A DNA stretch of 64,000 nucleotides, taken from Eremothecium cymbalariae DBVPG#7215 (lineage: Eukaryota > Ascomycota > Saccharomycetes > Saccharomycetales > Saccharomycetaceae). Below are positions 28,001 through 37,882 of the stretch, piece by piece. Made by a program: the position numbers and the translations under genes. The notes under the pieces were generated by a model, which was not told the origin of the DNA, did not search any database, and was given only the letters and a program-made list of their open reading frames with translations. The stretch spans positions 186,001-250,000 of the forward strand of contig NC_016456.1 of NCBI RefSeq assembly GCF_000235365.1. Reading direction: 5' to 3'. Position 1 is the stretch's first letter. Each line of letters opens with the position of its first letter.

Positions 28001-30547
28001 TCAGTTACGATGATCATCATTCTTCAAAACTACATCAACCATATCTAGTTCCCACCTCTGTGTCATATCTTTAGTTAAGCAACCGCGAACAGCGTTGTAC
28101 AATCCATGGAATTGCACCTCTACATCATATGATTCAACGCTATCTTCAATGCGCCCATTACAAACGGACCGTAGTAGATCTATATCATACTTACCAGATG
28201 AGATCATGGCTCTCAATCTAGGTTCGTATTCATGTTTAAACGGCAATTTGCCAGTCAACATGGCGTACATAGTCACGCCTGCCGCCCATATATCAGCGCT
28301 CGGTCCCAATGGAGGAGGACTTGGATAAATCAATTCAGGAGCGGCGTAAGGCAAAGAGCCTATATGTGAGTGAGGTTCCATGCCTTTAGGACTACAATTA
28401 TCGTTATTTGTTTCAGCTTTATCGGACTTTTCATTAGTTAAGTCATTACGGCCATTAGGGGAGCCATGTTTCCATGAGGATAAAGATGGTGACATTACAG
28501 TACTAGTTAACGAAGGGCCATATTGTTTTGGGAAGGCAGAAATGCCTAGAGGTGTATCATCATGTGTTAATTGTTTACTTTTTATCATTTTTTGTAGTTT
28601 TGTTAGGGGTTTCAAACCACTATTAGAAGACGACTTCGGAACGGTTGGTCGGAGCTTTGTAGTGACGACTTTCCCGTCAAGTACAGATGTAAATTCAATA
28701 GATTCATCAGGGTCATAAGATTCATCATCATCATTCACTCGTACATTCTTATAATGGCAACTCATGCCAAAATCACAGACATAAACTTTCCATGAATCAT
28801 CGCTGATTCTTTCTAACAAACAGTTCTCAAGCTTTATATCAGCATGTACTATGTAGTTCGAATGCATGTATTTCAAAGCTGAAATAATCTGAAGTGATAA
28901 TGCTATAGTATATTGGCATCTACGATTCAAAGGAATAGTCGTTGTGACACACTCGCCCCAAGAACTAACCAAATCATACAAGGTTCCATCCTGAATTTTT
29001 TCAGTTAGACAATACGCAGCATAATCGTCCTCTAGTTTCCAATTGAGCAACGCTAAAATGTTTGGATGATGCAATTTTTTCCAAATTGAGATCTCCCTCA
29101 AGACTTGCATCTTGACCTTTTTATTGTTTTTAAATTTGACAATTTTGATGGCCTTTGTAGTCTCAGGCGGAGCATCGCTCGGAGAAATTATAAAATTCTC
29201 TTTAACATCATAACAATCTCTGATCATACCCCACGCGCCAAACCCAATGATCTTTCCTAACCTGTGGCCCAAAACAACAGTTCCTCTTTCATCTGGCTTG
29301 AACGAAGCCGACGACGGAGTGAAAGAACTCAAATACTGCGATGCCATAGAGCCATGGCGCGATCTTCTGGAACCTTGGTTACTCAAGTGCGTAAAACTGT
29401 TGCTCCCACCCAGACTGTATTTTTTAAATAAGGACATTATAGTCTTGTAATCTTTATCAGGTGCAATTTCGACCAATATCTTCTTCCGTTGCGTATAAGG
29501 CAACGACAAAAAGTCATCCGGGATCTTCTGCTTCACCGCCTTGATATCCTCCTGGCTAAACTTTTCCGCAATCGAGCCAGTAGAGCTCATCGACAGAAGA
29601 GACCCCCAGTCATACATAGACTTGTGCCGCTTGTATTTATTCTCGATATTACTGGGCGAGAAAATACGAGAGCTAACCCGATGACCAAGAGCCTTGTTCA
29701 GCGTCAACAACGAATTCGCAGCGCTATGCGGAGACTTCCCCGCAGAGTTGGGAAACGGAATCGGCGAAACCTGCGCATGGCTGGACTCAATGATAATCGA
29801 CGACGACGCACTGTCCAAATTGAAATCAGACTCATCCTCAGACCACACATTATATCGCGTCAGCGGTACCGACGAATCCTTCATGTCCTCCTCCGCCTGC
29901 CACCTCCGCACCGCATCTGCAAAATCAAGGTCTGGGATATACTCATCCTGCATGTCCCCAAACGCAGCATCATCCACCCCCATGTGCCCAGACGTCTCCG
30001 AAGCCAACGCAGACCAAAGCTTCCCATCCCTCGAACCTGAAATCGAAAACCTCCTCCGCACATACCCATCAGCCCCCCCGCGTGCCCCCCCATGCCCCCC
30101 AGCAACCCCGCCAACCCCATCCCGGTGATGCACCTCCTCGTTGTAATAGATAGGCCTGTACTTCCAGTCGTCAAACATCCGCTTCCCAGTCACCTCATTG
30201 AAATTAGACCGCTCCGTATCCGAGTACACCCGCACCAACGTCTGCCTAGACGCTGACTCCTGCTCCAACCGATAGATTTTCTTGGGCTTGAAATATATGG
30301 TATCCTCATCCCCATTGTTGTACTCCCCTCCACTCGCCCCCCCACCCACCTCATCACCCCCCCCGACCATCACCCCCCGTGGCTGCTGCCGCTGCTGCTG
30401 CCCAACTCCGCCCGGCCCTTTTTGCGACTTCTCATTCATAGATGTTAACGAATCGACAGACACAACCTCCGATGGAAAGTCCCTTTCTAGCAACGTCCCT
30501 GTATCACACCTTTTCAAACCTTGTTTCACATTGTATGTGTTCGACAT
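28001..30547 (-). CDS. NNK1: Protein kinase Nnk1 (nitrogen network kinase)
   Basis: The first ATG in frame (30547) gives 848 aa (S. cerevisiae Nnk1 928 aa). The N-terminal half is low-complexity with Gly/Gln/His tracts and segments such as MFDDWKYRPIYY and QEDIKAVKQKIPDDF. The kinase domain begins near residue 424 (LGKIIGFGAWGMIRDCYD), with IVHADIKLENCLL near 565 and DFGMSCHYKN. An unusually long insertion of over 100 residues precedes SLPYAAPELIYPSPPPLGPSADIW. Nnk1 affects nitrogen and TORC1-linked proteins such as Gdh2. HADIK instead of HRDLK and the activation-segment insertion are distinctive. Neighbour MRPL38 matches YKL170W/YKL171W. Confidence 0.9.
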   Translation of the reverse strand: MSNTYNVKQGLKRCDTGTLLERDFPSEVVSVDSLTSMNEKSQKGPGGVGQQQRQQPRGVMVGGGDEVGGGASGGEYNNGDEDTIYFKPKKIYRLEQESASRQTLVRVYSDTERSNFNEVTGKRMFDDWKYRPIYYNEEVHHRDGVGGVAGGHGGARGGADGYVRRRFSISGSRDGKLWSALASETSGHMGVDDAAFGDMQDEYIPDLDFADAVRRWQAEEDMKDSSVPLTRYNVWSEDESDFNLDSASSSIIIESSHAQVSPIPFPNSAGKSPHSAANSLLTLNKALGHRVSSRIFSPSNIENKYKRHKSMYDWGSLLSMSSTGSIAEKFSQEDIKAVKQKIPDDFLSLPYTQRKKILVEIAPDKDYKTIMSLFKKYSLGGSNSFTHLSNQGSRRSRHGSMASQYLSSFTPSSASFKPDERGTVVLGHRLGKIIGFGAWGMIRDCYDVKENFIISPSDAPPETTKAIKIVKFKNNKKVKMQVLREISIWKKLHHPNILALLNWKLEDDYAAYCLTEKIQDGTLYDLVSSWGECVTTTIPLNRRCQYTIALSLQIISALKYMHSNYIVHADIKLENCLLERISDDSWKVYVCDFGMSCHYKNVRVNDDDESYDPDESIEFTSVLDGKVVTTKLRPTVPKSSSNSGLKPLTKLQKMIKSKQLTHDDTPLGISAFPKQYGPSLTSTVMSPSLSSWKHGSPNGRNDLTNEKSDKAETNNDNCSPKGMEPHSHIGSLPYAAPELIYPSPPPLGPSADIWAAGVTMYAMLTGKLPFKHEYEPRLRAMISSGKYDIDLLRSVCNGRIEDSVESYDVEVQFHGLYNAVRGCLTKDMTQRWELDMVDVVLKNDDHRN

Positions 30548-30943
30548 AACATCACCATACGTCGCCAATCCCTTATCGATCCTATTCCTTTTTGACTGCC
30601 AGTTTGTGTAACGCTGAATCAGGGGACTCTCCGTCTAATAATCCAGAAGGCGAATTCTTTTTAAATTTGGCCCTTTAGCGGGGGGAAACCGAGAACCACC
30701 ACCGCGGACAGCCCAGAACGTAAACCGTAAAAATCGATACAAACGGCGGCGGCGGCCGTGGACGGTGACGGTTGAAGGGCCCAGCCGCCGCGGAGGCTGG
30801 GCCTGTGCACGACTAAGGTGGCAGGGTGGCATGGTTTGGCCAGTATCCATTATAAATAGATAAGTATATACGCGCATACATACAGCGGCGGCCCTGCGGG
30901 GCCGCTGCCCAGCTCGCTCCGCTAATTTCCGGCGGCGCGGCCA
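30548..30943. other. GC-rich intergenic block between NNK1 and QCR8
   Basis: These 396 bp are markedly richer in G+C than their surroundings, with GGCGGCGGCGGCC and GCGGCCCTGCGGGGCCGC-type runs. An inverted repeat pairs GGCCCAGCC (30778-30786) with GGCTGGGCC (30795-30803). A second GC dyad near 30884-30910 lies just past the QCR8 stop and could act as a 3'-end hairpin. No coding support. Confidence 0.6.
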
Positions 30944-31231
30944 TCAGTTGTTGACTCTTTCCAGCTCTTCTCTGCCCGCCTTGGTGTACAGATACTCGTT
31001 GTAGTCTCTGCAGTTCACCCACCAGGCCCAGTAGATGCCCGCAGGAAGGAGGACGTACAGGGCCTGTGCCCTGACTCTCCTGAAGGTGTTGAAAAGAGCG
31101 TTGTGGAAGATGTTCGCGAGCGGCTTCTGCGCGTATGGCGACACGGAGTAGGAAGTAATGTATTTCTGTGCTGGGGAGCCTAGAGAGCCCCACCAGCCCA
31201 TGTAGGTTTTCGCTTGAGGACCGCCACCCAT
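30944..31231 (-). CDS. QCR8: Cytochrome bc1 complex subunit 8
   Basis: The 95-aa product closely resembles Qcr8 (S. cerevisiae 94 aa), the UQCRQ-like subunit of respiratory complex III. Landmarks: KTYMGWWGSLGSPAQK, ITSYSVSPYAQKPL, IFHNALFNTFRR, the single membrane helix LYVLLPAGIYWAWW, and the C-terminus EYLYTKAGREELERVN. The start at 31231 gives the conserved MG-rich N-terminus. The frame stays open for about 70 more codons upstream, but that part is not Qcr8-like. A perfect HAP-type CCAAT box lies about 140 bp upstream. The position matches YJL166W beside ERG20 (YJL167W). Confidence 0.96.
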   Translation of the reverse strand: MGGGPQAKTYMGWWGSLGSPAQKYITSYSVSPYAQKPLANIFHNALFNTFRRVRAQALYVLLPAGIYWAWWVNCRDYNEYLYTKAGREELERVNN

Positions 31232-31787
31232 GGTAATGATCTGCTGTTGGATTGCGTGGAGCTGAGTAACGGTGTGCTTTGGCTGCTGTGTGCGTTCAAG
31301 TATCTTGTTTGGTGGTGGTGCAAGTGAAGTTTTTTTGGTTCTTGCGGGCACCGGCGAAAAACTGTCAAATATGATTGGTTCGTACATTGCTACATATTGC
31401 GTCAGACAGCCTGGGTTTGTTACATAATGCAGCATATTGCAGCACATAGATTATATAATAACAGAAATAGTATGTGTGTGGGATGGGCGATATCCAGCGA
31501 TGTTGGGTCGATAGCTACTGGGAGTGTGTGCACGAGGGGGGTGGCGTGGTGGGGTGGGGCCGGTGGCCGCGGGCAAGTAGAAACGTACTTCTATTGCAGA
31601 AGACGATAACGACGGCCTTTCTGGATGGGATGTGGAATTCGAATGGAGTGGCAAGAGAGAAGTGGAAAGGAGGTTGTTAGCGAATAGAGGATAGCTTTCA
31701 TCGGGCAGCGGGTTTTTTGTGGGGGGGGAAGCCGAAGGGTCCAGGAAATAACTTGTTTTGGAGGGGTGGGGTATGTGTCCGTTTGTC
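31232..31787. other. Intergenic QCR8 promoter and ERG20 3' region
   Basis: These 556 bp hold the HAP box, G-rich runs (31540-31560, 31720-31728) and no coding support. Both flanking genes are on the minus strand. Confidence 0.6.
31372..31379 (-). promoter_or_regulatory. HAP2/3/4/5 CCAAT box upstream of QCR8
   Basis: On the QCR8 strand the site reads ACCAATCA, matching the yeast HAP consensus ACCAATNA. It is about 140 bp before the QCR8 ATG. HAP activates respiratory genes in S. cerevisiae, including bc1 subunits, so position and target agree. Confidence 0.65.
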
Positions 31788-32843
31788 TTATTTCTTTCTC
31801 TTGTAAATCTTGTCTAGGAAAGAATACAAAACCTCACGCTTGAATCCACGGGACTCGTCGGTCATCTCGATTCTGTCTCTCAATTTTGCGGCGACTTGTT
31901 CTTCGTAGTTCTCGTAGACTTTTTCCAAGTTCAAGTCTGCGAAGACCTGTTTGCACTTTTGTTCACAGATGTCGCTCTTTCTGCCGTAGTTGTCGTCCAA
32001 GATCTTTCTCTGCTCGGGAGAACATAGCTTCAAAGCGGCGTTGATCACCCAAGAACACTTGTTATCTTGGATGTCGGTACCGATCTTGCCGATATCTTCT
32101 GGCTTGCCAAAACAGTCCAAGTAGTCGTCTTGGATTTGGAAGTACTCTCCCAAGGGGAGCAACACATCCTTTGCTTGTTGGAGATCCCTCTCGTCGTTGA
32201 CACCGGAGATATGCATCGCCAACGCAACAGGCAAATAGAAGGAGTAATAAGCGGTCTTGAAAATAACAATGTACGAGTGTCTCTCTAAGGAGAATTTCGA
32301 CAAATCAATTAGCATCTCTGGCGCAGTCATCAAGTCCAACAACTGGCCCACCTCCGTCTGGAAAGTGACATCGTGCAACAACTCCAACAAATCGACGTAG
32401 TACGATTCGTTCCTGAAGTTCCTCTTCAACAAACAGTATATCGCAGCCTCCAGCATAAACGCGTCGTTGATGGCCATGTCACCAACCTCGTCAATACGAT
32501 ACCAACAGGGCTGGCCCCTTCTGGTGATCGATTTGTCCATCATGTCGTCAGCAACCAAAAAGTAAGCCTGCAACAACTCAACGCACCACCCCAACAAAGC
32601 AACCTTGCTGTACTCCTCGTCAGGCATGTCAAAAGGTGAGTTGAGGCCCTTCAAAATCACATATGTGTCAACCACTGACAACCCACGGTTCAACTTCCCC
32701 CCAGGCGTGTTATACATTAACGACTTCTCGTACCAATCAATAGCATCCTGAGGAATACCATACGTCTTCAAAGCTTCGGTTAGCTGGGCCACCAACGATG
32801 GGAACTGGTCCAGAAATTTCTTCCGATTATCTTCCTTGGTCAT
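31788..32843 (-). CDS. ERG20: Farnesyl pyrophosphate synthase
   Basis: The 351-aa product is essentially the length of S. cerevisiae Erg20 (352 aa). It condenses IPP with DMAPP and then GPP to make FPP for sterols, dolichol, ubiquinone and prenylated proteins. The first Asp-rich motif is in LVADDMMDKSITRRGQ (about 97-110). The second is in QIQDDYLDCFGKPEDIG (about 237-250). Also seen are GKLNRGLSVVD, ITRRGQPCWY and the C-terminal FLDKIYKRKK. Codons are strongly biased to C-ending forms, typical of a highly expressed yeast gene. The ATG opens the conserved MTKEDNRKKFLDQF-type N-terminus. Order QCR8-ERG20 matches YJL166W-YJL167W. Confidence 0.98.
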   Translation of the reverse strand: MTKEDNRKKFLDQFPSLVAQLTEALKTYGIPQDAIDWYEKSLMYNTPGGKLNRGLSVVDTYVILKGLNSPFDMPDEEYSKVALLGWCVELLQAYFLVADDMMDKSITRRGQPCWYRIDEVGDMAINDAFMLEAAIYCLLKRNFRNESYYVDLLELLHDVTFQTEVGQLLDLMTAPEMLIDLSKFSLERHSYIVIFKTAYYSFYLPVALAMHISGVNDERDLQQAKDVLLPLGEYFQIQDDYLDCFGKPEDIGKIGTDIQDNKCSWVINAALKLCSPEQRKILDDNYGRKSDICEQKCKQVFADLNLEKVYENYEEQVAAKLRDRIEMTDESRGFKREVLYSFLDKIYKRKK

Positions 32844-33635
32844 GATCGTGTACTAAAAGTTTTTGAATCTCAACCCCAAATGATACCAAAAATATATATA
32901 TTATTATTATATATATCTCGATGAGTCCAGATTAAAGGAACCTGATGTTGTTCTCTGCAGCAACCCGAACCTGTGTATTTATATACACTATATCCAAACA
33001 CTACAAAACCAAATAATAAAATAATCTCATCACCATTTATATACGTCGACATCGCGCCCAAATTTCGGCCACTTGATTTTCTACCAAGGAGGGTAATTAA
33101 ATAATCGAAAGACTGCAATTTTGTGGTAACTCTTCGATATACCCATTTTAAATACGAGGTGTGGGGATTTTACTTTCGATTCTCGAGCATTCTCCTTCCC
33201 CTGAATCTGGCATGAAGCATCCTGCAGTAAAAAACGGCTCCTAAAACGGTTGTTTAATCTGTTTTATTCTAATTGTTCTTCTGTTATCAACGTCAGAAAA
33301 GAGTCGGAAGGAAAGCGCCAAAAAAAGGAAGACTGACAATGACTGGAAGCAAGATACGAGTGCCATAAGGGACATTTGTGGCTCTATGGAGGAATACGGT
33401 ATCCTCATTCTCAGTTGTTTTTGTGAACTCGCGATATAAACTGATGGCTATGTATCTGTGCGTGTATGGATGTAGGTCAATTTACATAATACATGATACA
33501 AAACGGTTCCCCGTACCGAGCAGAGGAGCAGAGATATACATGTAATATTATACAACAGTAGAGTACGGTATATGGAGTGGGCTGGGGGGGGGCTGCTTGT
33601 CCAAAATTACAGTGATTTGATATGATTAGGTTGTT
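32844..33635. other. Intergenic ERG20 promoter and EBP2 3' region
   Basis: These 792 bp contain AT-rich sequence with TATATATATT near 32892-32915. I found no exact sterol-response TCGTATA core; a near match TCGTATT lies on the minus strand near 33155. A G-run (33582-33593) lies just past the EBP2 stop. No gene. Confidence 0.55.
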
Positions 33636-34802
33636 TTAGTGCCTTCTGGAACGTTTGCTCTTGCCTGGGCGGGACGGTTTTCCTTTCATTTTGCGTTGAG
33701 AGAAGTCGCCCATTTCGGAGGAGGATTGGGCGTCGTTCTTTCTGTTGTAACGTTTCATGCCTCCGAATCCGTACTTGCTATCTTTGGCTAGTCGTTTAGT
33801 GTTGGGCTTGCGTTTTTTCTCAGAGGTGGCTTCCTCGACACCGACTTCAAAGTCGTTCTCGTCGATTTGATCGTGCTTTCTCTTTTTCTTCAGCGTTTTG
33901 AGCTTATCGAGGGTTTCTCTCTTTTCCTTCTGACGTTGTTGCAGAGTCGCTACCTGTACCTGTTTGCCAAATTTTTTGAGTTGTCTCTGTTTCTTGGAGT
34001 CCTCGCGGGCCTTCTTATCGCTGGCTTCCTTAATTAGTTTCATCTTTAATCTATCCATATGCTCGTCACTCTTGACCATTTCCGCAAAGTAGTCCAACGG
34101 TCTTTTGAAGGGAACCTTTAGCTTTTTCAGTTTATCACGAGCTTGTACGACAGCGCTTAGAGCTTGTTTATAAAAGGCAAGTTCTCTTTCGGTGTCGTCG
34201 TATATGTCTTTGATGCCTTCGTCTGTGAACGATGCAGAGGTGATGGCTTGATGTTCCTGGAATGAGTGTTTCTTCCATGGAACTTGAATGCGTTCTAATG
34301 CGTCTTTCATTGCTCTTGAGTTGTTGACAGTAAGTTTATGATGAGGAACCACATCAGCGTCCGAGTCAAATTCGACATCTGAGAACGGCACATCGTCGTC
34401 GTCGTCTTCCTCGTCGTCGTCCTCTTCTTCCTCTTCTTCCCCATCTACCGGCTCTTCCTCCTCTTCTTCCCCATCTACCGGCTCTTCCTCATCTTCAGAT
34501 TCAGAATCACTCCTCGCCAATTGGTCCAAATCTAATTGATTTTCTTCGTCGTCCTCTTCAGATTCGACTTCTTCCTGTACCTCTTGCTTCTTTTGCTGTT
34601 TCTTAATCTTTCTTCTTTCTTTCCTAGAAAGAGCTTTGCTTTCGTATTCAGCTGAAGTTCCCGAAGAGACTTCAGATGCACTAACACTCTCGGCTTCACT
34701 TTGTTCAGCACCGTTCTTCAATGCAATATCTTTTGGCACAGCTACCTTCTTTGAAACTTTTTTACCACCCGACGATTGCTTCAGGTTAGACCCTTTTACC
34801 AT
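33636..34802 (-). CDS. EBP2: rRNA-processing protein Ebp2
   Basis: The 388-aa product matches Ebp2 (S. cerevisiae 427 aa), a nucleolar protein needed for 27S pre-rRNA processing and 60S assembly. The N-terminal half is highly acidic (E/D tracts near residues 80-145, including two EEPVDGEEEEE copies). The conserved EBNA1-binding-protein-2 domain follows (DALERIQVPWKKHSFQEHQ, YDDTERELAFYKQALSAV, LKVPFKRPLDYFAEMVKSDEHMD). The C-terminus is Lys/Arg-rich (KYGFGGMKRYNRKNDAQSS, then a basic tail). The position matches YKL172W beside SNU114. Confidence 0.95.
   Translation of the reverse strand: MVKGSNLKQSSGGKKVSKKVAVPKDIALKNGAEQSEAESVSASEVSSGTSAEYESKALSRKERRKIKKQQKKQEVQEEVESEEDDEENQLDLDQLARSDSESEDEEEPVDGEEEEEEPVDGEEEEEEDDDEEDDDDDVPFSDVEFDSDADVVPHHKLTVNNSRAMKDALERIQVPWKKHSFQEHQAITSASFTDEGIKDIYDDTERELAFYKQALSAVVQARDKLKKLKVPFKRPLDYFAEMVKSDEHMDRLKMKLIKEASDKKAREDSKKQRQLKKFGKQVQVATLQQRQKEKRETLDKLKTLKKKRKHDQIDENDFEVGVEEATSEKKRKPNTKRLAKDSKYGFGGMKRYNRKNDAQSSSEMGDFSQRKMKGKPSRPGKSKRSRRH
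34436..34490. repeat. In-frame 30-bp duplication in the EBP2 acidic tract
   Basis: CCATCTACCGGCTCTTCCTC occurs at 34441-34460 and again at 34471-34490. This gives two copies of a PVDGEEEEEE-type decapeptide. The sequence is identical, so the duplication looks recent. Confidence 0.85.
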
Positions 34803-35038
34803 TTTGATTCGACTTGGTGATATATACGGAGCCCTCTCGCTAATTGGTATACAATTAAGAATTAATTCAGTCCAACAACAGTATGGTAGCTTACGCTCAT
34901 CTCATCACTATTCAAAAAAATTTTCTATCGCTAAAAAGAAAAAAACTATGGAAATATGTATCATTTGAAACGAAGGTTGATTTTGATTTATATACAGGTA
35001 ATATGCAGTACATCCAAGCGAAAACAGTTAATTGACAG

Positions 35039-37882
35039 TTAAAGCAAGCCATTCTGTTTCATTTTGGAGTAGAGGTCGGGATCAACATATTTTTCTAGTG
35101 TAGGCCCATCATTGGTCTGATATCCTTCGGAAGAGAGGCCTTTCCTACGTCTTGTTTTCATGACGAAATCTCTACTTAAACTGTTGATAGGAGCTGGTTT
35201 TAGTTTTGGTATTAGTGCATCCTCATCCATCACGTCGCCAGGGACTTTTCTCCATATACGGTTCCAGAAATGCATCTGACACATACCCGCACCGCTAGTT
35301 GCTAACCTTAAATCGGTTTCAAAGCCAATGGATTCAATTACGGGTATCTGGGCTTTTATCTCCACCAACGGAGTGCCCACAATTGTGTCGGTCTTGTAAA
35401 TGCGAGAACCACGCCTCTTCTTCAACAGTTCTTCTACAACTGGGATTAAGACCTCGTACACTAGGATGCTTGCTTCGTATATAGGCTCTAGGAGTATCGG
35501 TTCGGAAGTTAGCAACGCAACATAACAAGCTCTACGGACTAGAGGGATTATTTGCGCAGAGTAATTCGTGATATCACCGGTAATATCAAAATTCAAAAGT
35601 TTGAAAGAGACACCATATATTGGTTCTTCTGCTAATGGACCTTCCTTAACGGCCCACTTGAACCCTTGCAAAATTTGACGCTTAGCGGACTTAACTAACT
35701 CCTTGTCAACTTCGTCAGGTAGCGTGTCATCGATGAATACATTACAATTATGGAAATTCCACACGTTCCTTGCGGCTAGAGAGTCCCAACCATATTCAGT
35801 TCGCAATTTTTTTGATAGAACTTTAATGTTGTCGAATTCAGCACTCTGTAACTTCCCGTTGATCATGTCACGGATTATATCACGCTTTAACGGTTCCGCA
35901 CTAACACTCAACTTAATCAAACCGTTGGGTGAAGTGACAGGAATTGCCGCAAAAGAAGTGTTATTGCATCCTTCTGAAAATTTAACAAGTGGCATAGATA
36001 CTTTTATCTCAATATTTGCATAATTATGACGAAGATCATACATTAAAACATCCAAATACAACTCACCTGTTCCAATAATGACATGTTCTCCGCTCTCTTC
36101 TACTTTTACAACTGCACCAGGATATAATTTGTGAATTAGATTTAAGCCCTCTACCAGCTTTGGAAGTTCACTAGGATTGATGGGCTCCACAACTATTTTA
36201 AAGATTGGTTCATTCATAAACTTGGTTGACGGGAAACTGTAAGAATACTCTGTAAATAAAGTTGCAGTTTTTCCCAAGTAATAATTGTCTAGACCCTTTA
36301 TCAGAACAATTTGTCCTCTTGATGCCTGCGTAATGGGAACAACATATCTGCCACCTAGCAAGCCCATCTCTTCAACATTAATTGTGGGGACTTCGTCTTC
36401 ATCTATAATCTCGGAGTCTTGAGACTCGTTAATTAACTTAACCAAGTCACCTTTTTTAAGTATCCCGCTGTAAACACGAACTAAAGACCATAATTCGCCG
36501 CCATAATCCATCAATTTAAGGACATGTGCAACAGTATATGTAGAAGAGCTTGGTATTATGGTAGAGGACTTAATTTCTGATGTAGCGCCATATTTTACAA
36601 TAGAATCCAAAAGGCTGACACTATCGCGAAATACCAGTTTAAGTATATGTCGCAGCAAAGGTAATGGATCAAGGTTATAAAAACTAGAATAGAGATCGAC
36701 CTTAAATTCTTTTTTCAACATAGACTTCAAGTCCGTGGGGGATTGTGATAATGTATGCGAAATTAACTTGTAGAGAGGGTTCAACATGAACTGTACAAAT
36801 GTGACTTCCTTCTTAGCGTTTGGATTTTTGGAAAATTTGCCTGCATTGAAATAAACTTCCCCCCACATTCTTTCAACAAATTTATCTGTGTCTGACCCTA
36901 CGTTGTGAGCATAATAATAGTGAACAAATTGCTCAATAGTAAAAACAATACCGAATTTGGCTGATGCAAATACAATATTCCCCAATTCTGGAGAATATCT
37001 CTGCATAGTATATATATTAATTTGATCCACGAGTTTGTGTAGCTTTAAAGAGCAATCTCTAGGAGGGAGTTTCAATTCTAGTATTAATCTGTCAATCTTA
37101 TTCAAAACGAATAATACCGGGAGTTTTTCTCTTTGTGCACGTTTAATTAATGAAACCACAATGGAATTTATGCCTTCAACAACATCGATGACTATTAAAC
37201 AGCAATCGCTGGCAGCCATTGTAATTATAGTCTCATCCAAGAAGTTAACATGTCCCGGTGCATCCAAGACAGTGATTACATGAGATTTAGCCTTGGAGTC
37301 TTGTTTAATAAAAGTAAATCCATTTAACTTCATTGATAAACCCCTCTCGATCTCCAATTTGATATTGTCCGTATATTTTAACGGCTTCCAACCATCTTTC
37401 ATAGCCTTAGACAGATATGGTAATCTCTCATGTGATTCTATCGCCAAAATATCCATAAGCGACGTCTTCCCTGAGTGCAAAGGACCACAAACACAGATAT
37501 TAATGCAGCGCTCTGAAGATGAAGCAAGTTGCAGCATGTATTCTCTGTCGTATGCTGCCTTTGGAATATTTCTCTTCAACTGAGTGAACACAGCATTGTA
37601 AACTCGCCGCTTCGTGTCATATGGCTGAACTAGTGGAAGGTTTACATCATCACGATCTTGAGTTTCCACTAGAACCTCCACATCGGGGCCATATACTTCC
37701 GATAATTTGGGTTGTCTAATAGTAAGATCCGTCACGTTCTCATCGCCCATAGTACCATTGTTATTACTCTTATGATCTACCTCAGAATCGGAAACAAAGC
37801 TGCCTGAGTGATTATCCGAATCTGAATCATACTGCTCTTCATTAAGCAAATTGCCAAATTCATCATATATATCTTCATCCAT
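35039..37882 (-). CDS. SNU114: U5 snRNP GTPase Snu114
   Basis: From the ATG at 37882 the product is 947 aa (MDEDIYDEFGNLLNEEQ...). It aligns well with Snu114 (S. cerevisiae about 1008 aa), the EF-2-like GTPase of the U5 snRNP that controls spliceosome activation through Brr2. The acidic N-terminus is followed by the G domain: CGPLHSGKTSLMD near 132-144, LDAPGHVNF, and NKIDRLILELKLPP. EF-2-like domains II-V follow, including YGWDSLAARNVW, WAVKEGPLAEEPIYGV, KKRRGSRIYKT and SRDFVMKTRRRKGLS near the C-terminus. It is divergent from TPO5 and matches YKL173W. Confidence 0.97.
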   Translation of the reverse strand: MDEDIYDEFGNLLNEEQYDSDSDNHSGSFVSDSEVDHKSNNNGTMGDENVTDLTIRQPKLSEVYGPDVEVLVETQDRDDVNLPLVQPYDTKRRVYNAVFTQLKRNIPKAAYDREYMLQLASSSERCINICVCGPLHSGKTSLMDILAIESHERLPYLSKAMKDGWKPLKYTDNIKLEIERGLSMKLNGFTFIKQDSKAKSHVITVLDAPGHVNFLDETIITMAASDCCLIVIDVVEGINSIVVSLIKRAQREKLPVLFVLNKIDRLILELKLPPRDCSLKLHKLVDQINIYTMQRYSPELGNIVFASAKFGIVFTIEQFVHYYYAHNVGSDTDKFVERMWGEVYFNAGKFSKNPNAKKEVTFVQFMLNPLYKLISHTLSQSPTDLKSMLKKEFKVDLYSSFYNLDPLPLLRHILKLVFRDSVSLLDSIVKYGATSEIKSSTIIPSSSTYTVAHVLKLMDYGGELWSLVRVYSGILKKGDLVKLINESQDSEIIDEDEVPTINVEEMGLLGGRYVVPITQASRGQIVLIKGLDNYYLGKTATLFTEYSYSFPSTKFMNEPIFKIVVEPINPSELPKLVEGLNLIHKLYPGAVVKVEESGEHVIIGTGELYLDVLMYDLRHNYANIEIKVSMPLVKFSEGCNNTSFAAIPVTSPNGLIKLSVSAEPLKRDIIRDMINGKLQSAEFDNIKVLSKKLRTEYGWDSLAARNVWNFHNCNVFIDDTLPDEVDKELVKSAKRQILQGFKWAVKEGPLAEEPIYGVSFKLLNFDITGDITNYSAQIIPLVRRACYVALLTSEPILLEPIYEASILVYEVLIPVVEELLKKRRGSRIYKTDTIVGTPLVEIKAQIPVIESIGFETDLRLATSGAGMCQMHFWNRIWRKVPGDVMDEDALIPKLKPAPINSLSRDFVMKTRRRKGLSSEGYQTNDGPTLEKYVDPDLYSKMKQNGLL

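Noticed and set aside
31232..31447. N-terminal extension of QCR8
   Set aside because: The frame is open upstream, but the conserved Qcr8 N-terminus begins at 31231 and the extension overlaps the promoter and HAP box.
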